Source: Bryobacteraceae bacterium (lineage in GTDB: Bacteria; Acidobacteriota; Terriglobia; Bryobacterales; Bryobacteraceae). Taken from it: DNA of 64,000 nucleotides. The translations under genes were made by a program, and so were the position numbers. Location of the stretch: positions 102,920 to 166,919 of the forward strand of contig JAHCHE010000022.1 in assembly GCA_026129905.1 (NCBI GenBank). The letters run 5' to 3'. Shown here one piece after another: positions 62,428 to 64,000 of this stretch. Each line of letters begins with the position of its first letter. Position 1 is the first letter of the stretch. Under the pieces are notes generated by a model. The model was given only the letters and a program-made list of their open reading frames with translations, ran no database searches and was not told where the DNA came from.

Positions 62428-62764
62428 AAGCCACTTGAAAGCGGCTCTGCGCCGCCGCGAACCTTCCCCCGGCTTCGCCGAGCGCGTCCTGGCCCGAGCG
62501 GCCCGGCAGCGCCCGAAGCGCCGGTGGGATGCCCTCCGGGCGGTCTTTTCGGTTCCTGCCTACCGGCTCGCGTGCGCCGCTGCTCTCCTGCTCCTGCTCA
62601 TCGCCGTACCGTACGGCATTCACCTGCGGCAGGAACGGATCAAAGGCGAGCGCGCCAAGCAAGAAGCGGTTCTCGCGCTGCGGATCGCTGGTGGTCAGCT
62701 CGATGAGGCATTGCAGAAGGCCGGCCACGCCGTCGTGATCCGGAGTGAAAGGAGTCGTCAATGA
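62414..62764 (+). CDS. Small single-pass membrane protein, putative anti-sigma factor
   Basis: A 116-residue protein: a basic cytoplasmic N-terminal half (SPFESHLKAALRRREPSPGF), one membrane helix (LACAAALLLLLIAVPYGIHL) and a helical C-terminal half. Position and overlap with the ECF gene (14 bases) and with the next gene (ATGA) suggest an anti-sigma factor, although no zinc-binding HxxxCxxC is present. No family recognised. Confidence 0.65.
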   Translation: MSPFESHLKAALRRREPSPGFAERVLARAARQRPKRRWDALRAVFSVPAYRLACAAALLLLLIAVPYGIHLRQERIKGERAKQEAVLALRIAGGQLDEALQKAGHAVVIRSERSRQ

Positions 62765-63306
62765 AACGCTGCGTTTTCCTGCTTGCCCTTGCGCCGTTGT
62801 GCGCCCAGGACATTAAGTTCCCGCCCGGTTTTACCAAATTGGCCGACCGCGCGGACAAGGTTGTCGACATCACGCTTGACGCATCCTCGCTTGGACTAGC
62901 GGGGCGCTTTCTATCCGAGAAGAAGGATGAAGAATCACGCGCCAAACGGTTGATCGGCGGCCTGAAAGGAATCTACGTCCGCAGTTTCGAGTTCGCTCGC
63001 GAGGGCGAATACAGCGACGCGGACGTCGAAGAAATCCGCTCGCAGTTGCGAACCCCCGAATGGTCGCCGGTCGTCAGCGTCCGCAGCAGGAAGAGGACCG
63101 CCGACAATGCCGAAATCTTCGTCAAGAAAGAAGGCGGTCGCATGGCCGGCTTGACCGTCCTGGCATCCGAACCCACAAAGCTAACTGTCGTACACATCCT
63201 TGGTTCCATCGATATCGACGATCTCGGCGAGCTTGGCCGCAACCTCGGCCTCCCCGACGTCCGCGTCTCTCCGGACGACAAGAAACCAGCGGAGAAGATC
63301 AACTGA
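62761..63306 (+). CDS. DUF4252-type secreted protein
   Basis: A 181-residue protein with a short signal peptide (MKRCVFLLALAPLCAQ). The mature sequence DIKFPPGFTKLADRADKVVD, then LKGIYVRSFEFAREGEYSDA and SVRSRKRTADNAEIFVKKEG, matches the DUF4252 pattern often found downstream of ECF sigma factors. Function unknown; periplasmic. Starts in an ATGA overlap with the membrane protein gene. Confidence 0.75.
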   Translation: MKRCVFLLALAPLCAQDIKFPPGFTKLADRADKVVDITLDASSLGLAGRFLSEKKDEESRAKRLIGGLKGIYVRSFEFAREGEYSDADVEEIRSQLRTPEWSPVVSVRSRKRTADNAEIFVKKEGGRMAGLTVLASEPTKLTVVHILGSIDIDDLGELGRNLGLPDVRVSPDDKKPAEKIN

Positions 63307-63358
63307 CGGCCGCCGCCCAACGCCGCCGGGACCTGACTCAGTATGATGAAGGTCTCCC

Positions 63359-64000
63359 ATGTTCGACCTCTCCGCGCACCCCCACCGCCGCTTTAATCCC
63401 CTGACCGGCGACTGGGTTCTCGTCTCGCCGCACCGCACACGTCGCCCTTGGCAGGGTCAGATCGAGCGCCTCCCCGAACCCGAACTCCGCCCTTACGACC
63501 CCGCCTGCTACCTATGTCCGGGAAACGGCCGCGCCGGCGGCCACCGCAATCCCGATTACTCCGACACGTTCGTCTTTGACAACGATTTCGCCGCACTCCT
63601 TCCGGACACCCCTGAAGGACGGCTGGACGATTCCGGTCTCCTGTTGGCCGAGACGGAGCAGGGCCTCTGCCGCGTCATCTGCTTCTCTCCCCGCCACGAC
63701 CTCACCCTCTCGCGCATGGATCTCCCCGCCATCCGCCGCGTCATCGACGTCTGGATCGATCAGTTCACGGAGCTGGCATCCCGGCCCTTCATTCGCTACA
63801 TCCAGATCTTCGAAAACCGCGGCGAGATGATGGGTTGCAGCAATCCCCACCCGCACTGTCAGCTCTGGGCCACCTCCACCCTGCCAAATGAAATCGCGAA
63901 GGAAACCGCCCTCCAGCGCCGCTACTGGGACCGGCGCGGCGCCACGCTATTGAGCGACTACCTCGCCCTCGAGCGCAAGGCCCCCCACCGCATCGTTTTC
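63359..64000 (+). CDS. galT: Galactose-1-phosphate uridylyltransferase, N-terminal 214 residues
   Basis: The start ATG at 63359 follows AAGG by six bases; the gene runs off the window. [20 protein letters not shown] is the family's N-terminal signature, Cys50 and Cys53 (CYLCPGN) fit the zinc site, and the catalytic HPHCQ has the nucleophile His166 in [11 protein letters not shown]. GalT swaps UMP between UDP-glucose and galactose 1-phosphate in the Leloir pathway, matching the GH42 beta-galactosidase at 30.9 kb. Confidence 0.93.
   Translation, partial: MFDLSAHPHRRFNPLTGDWVLVSPHRTRRPWQGQIERLPEPELRPYDPACYLCPGNGRAGGHRNPDYSDTFVFDNDFAALLPDTPEGRLDDSGLLLAETEQGLCRVICFSPRHDLTLSRMDLPAIRRVIDVWIDQFTELASRPFIRYIQIFENRGEMMGCSNPHPHCQLWATSTLPNEIAKETALQRRYWDRRGATLLSDYLALERKAPHRIVF

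Noticed and set aside
1..64000. CRISPR array, rRNA or defence island
   Set aside because: No regularly spaced direct repeats, rRNA sequence or cas genes were seen; the SNF2 helicase and HicBA are not accompanied by known defence genes.

Overview
The window is high-GC and densely packed, with short intergenic gaps and many 1-41 base start/stop overlaps. Its gene content points to a soil Acidobacteriota of the Solibacter/Bryobacter type: an SBBP-repeat protein with a TIGR03437-like C-terminal domain, a DUF1080 protein, DinB-like proteins, a winged-helix/TolB-like regulator, TPR lipoproteins, many secreted glycoside hydrolases and TTG/GTG starts. This placement is an inference from families recognised by eye, not from a database search.

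Layout. 1-7.2 kb: a molybdopterin-binding protein (cut by the window edge), an argC-argB-acetyltransferase operon with a perfect palindrome before argC, a zinc-ribbon membrane protein, a GatC/AtzG-like plus amidase pair, an esterase-like hydrolase and an OmpA-type protein. 7.2-12.5 kb: an accessory patch with a TPR protein ending in a Fis-like HTH, an L-proline 3-hydroxylase-like dioxygenase, a frameshifted DUF488 remnant, a DinB protein with a decayed inverted copy of its 3' end on the other side of the patch, and a hicBA toxin-antitoxin pair. 12.5-20 kb: an AraC-DinB fusion, a SWIM/SNF2 helicase, an NCS1 transporter and a TPR lipoprotein. 20-26 kb: a glycosyltransferase and an overlapping four-gene operon (PfkB kinase, membrane glycosyltransferase, DapF-like protein lacking one catalytic Cys, nucleotide-sugar dehydrogenase).

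26-31 kb: an IS1380-type element, then a promoter with an inverted repeat at its start point, driving an outer-membrane beta-barrel gene and a decaheme c-type cytochrome gene. This pair looks like an MtrB/MtrA (PioB/PioA, DmsF/DmsE) porin-cytochrome conduit and is the most interesting system in the window. 31-42 kb: a GH42, M28 peptidase, GH51 operon, an SBBP/TIGR03437 gene split by one nonsense codon, glgB and a divergent adenosine-deaminase-family gene. 42-57 kb: a sigma factor, bacterioferritin, an Nramp-like transporter without the family's metal-binding motifs, a decayed regulator and a ScyD/E-like gene that lost their facing 5' ends, zwf-opcA, gamma-glutamyltransferase, an aldo/keto reductase, a Flp pilin, a repeat protein and serS. 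57-64 kb: a DUF1080 gene cleanly interrupted by an IS3-family element, a GNAT protein, a YmdB-type phosphodiesterase preceded by a 6S RNA gene with its own promoter and terminator, an ECF sigma operon and the start of galT.

Working together: zwf-opcA feed the oxidative pentose phosphate pathway; glgB and galT handle glycogen and hexose phosphates; GH42, GH51 and the DUF1080 protein fit breakdown of plant polysaccharide; the conduit would let respiratory electrons cross the outer membrane. Recent decay is evident: two IS elements, four pseudogenes or remnants and one point nonsense mutation. No tRNA, rRNA or CRISPR array was seen.
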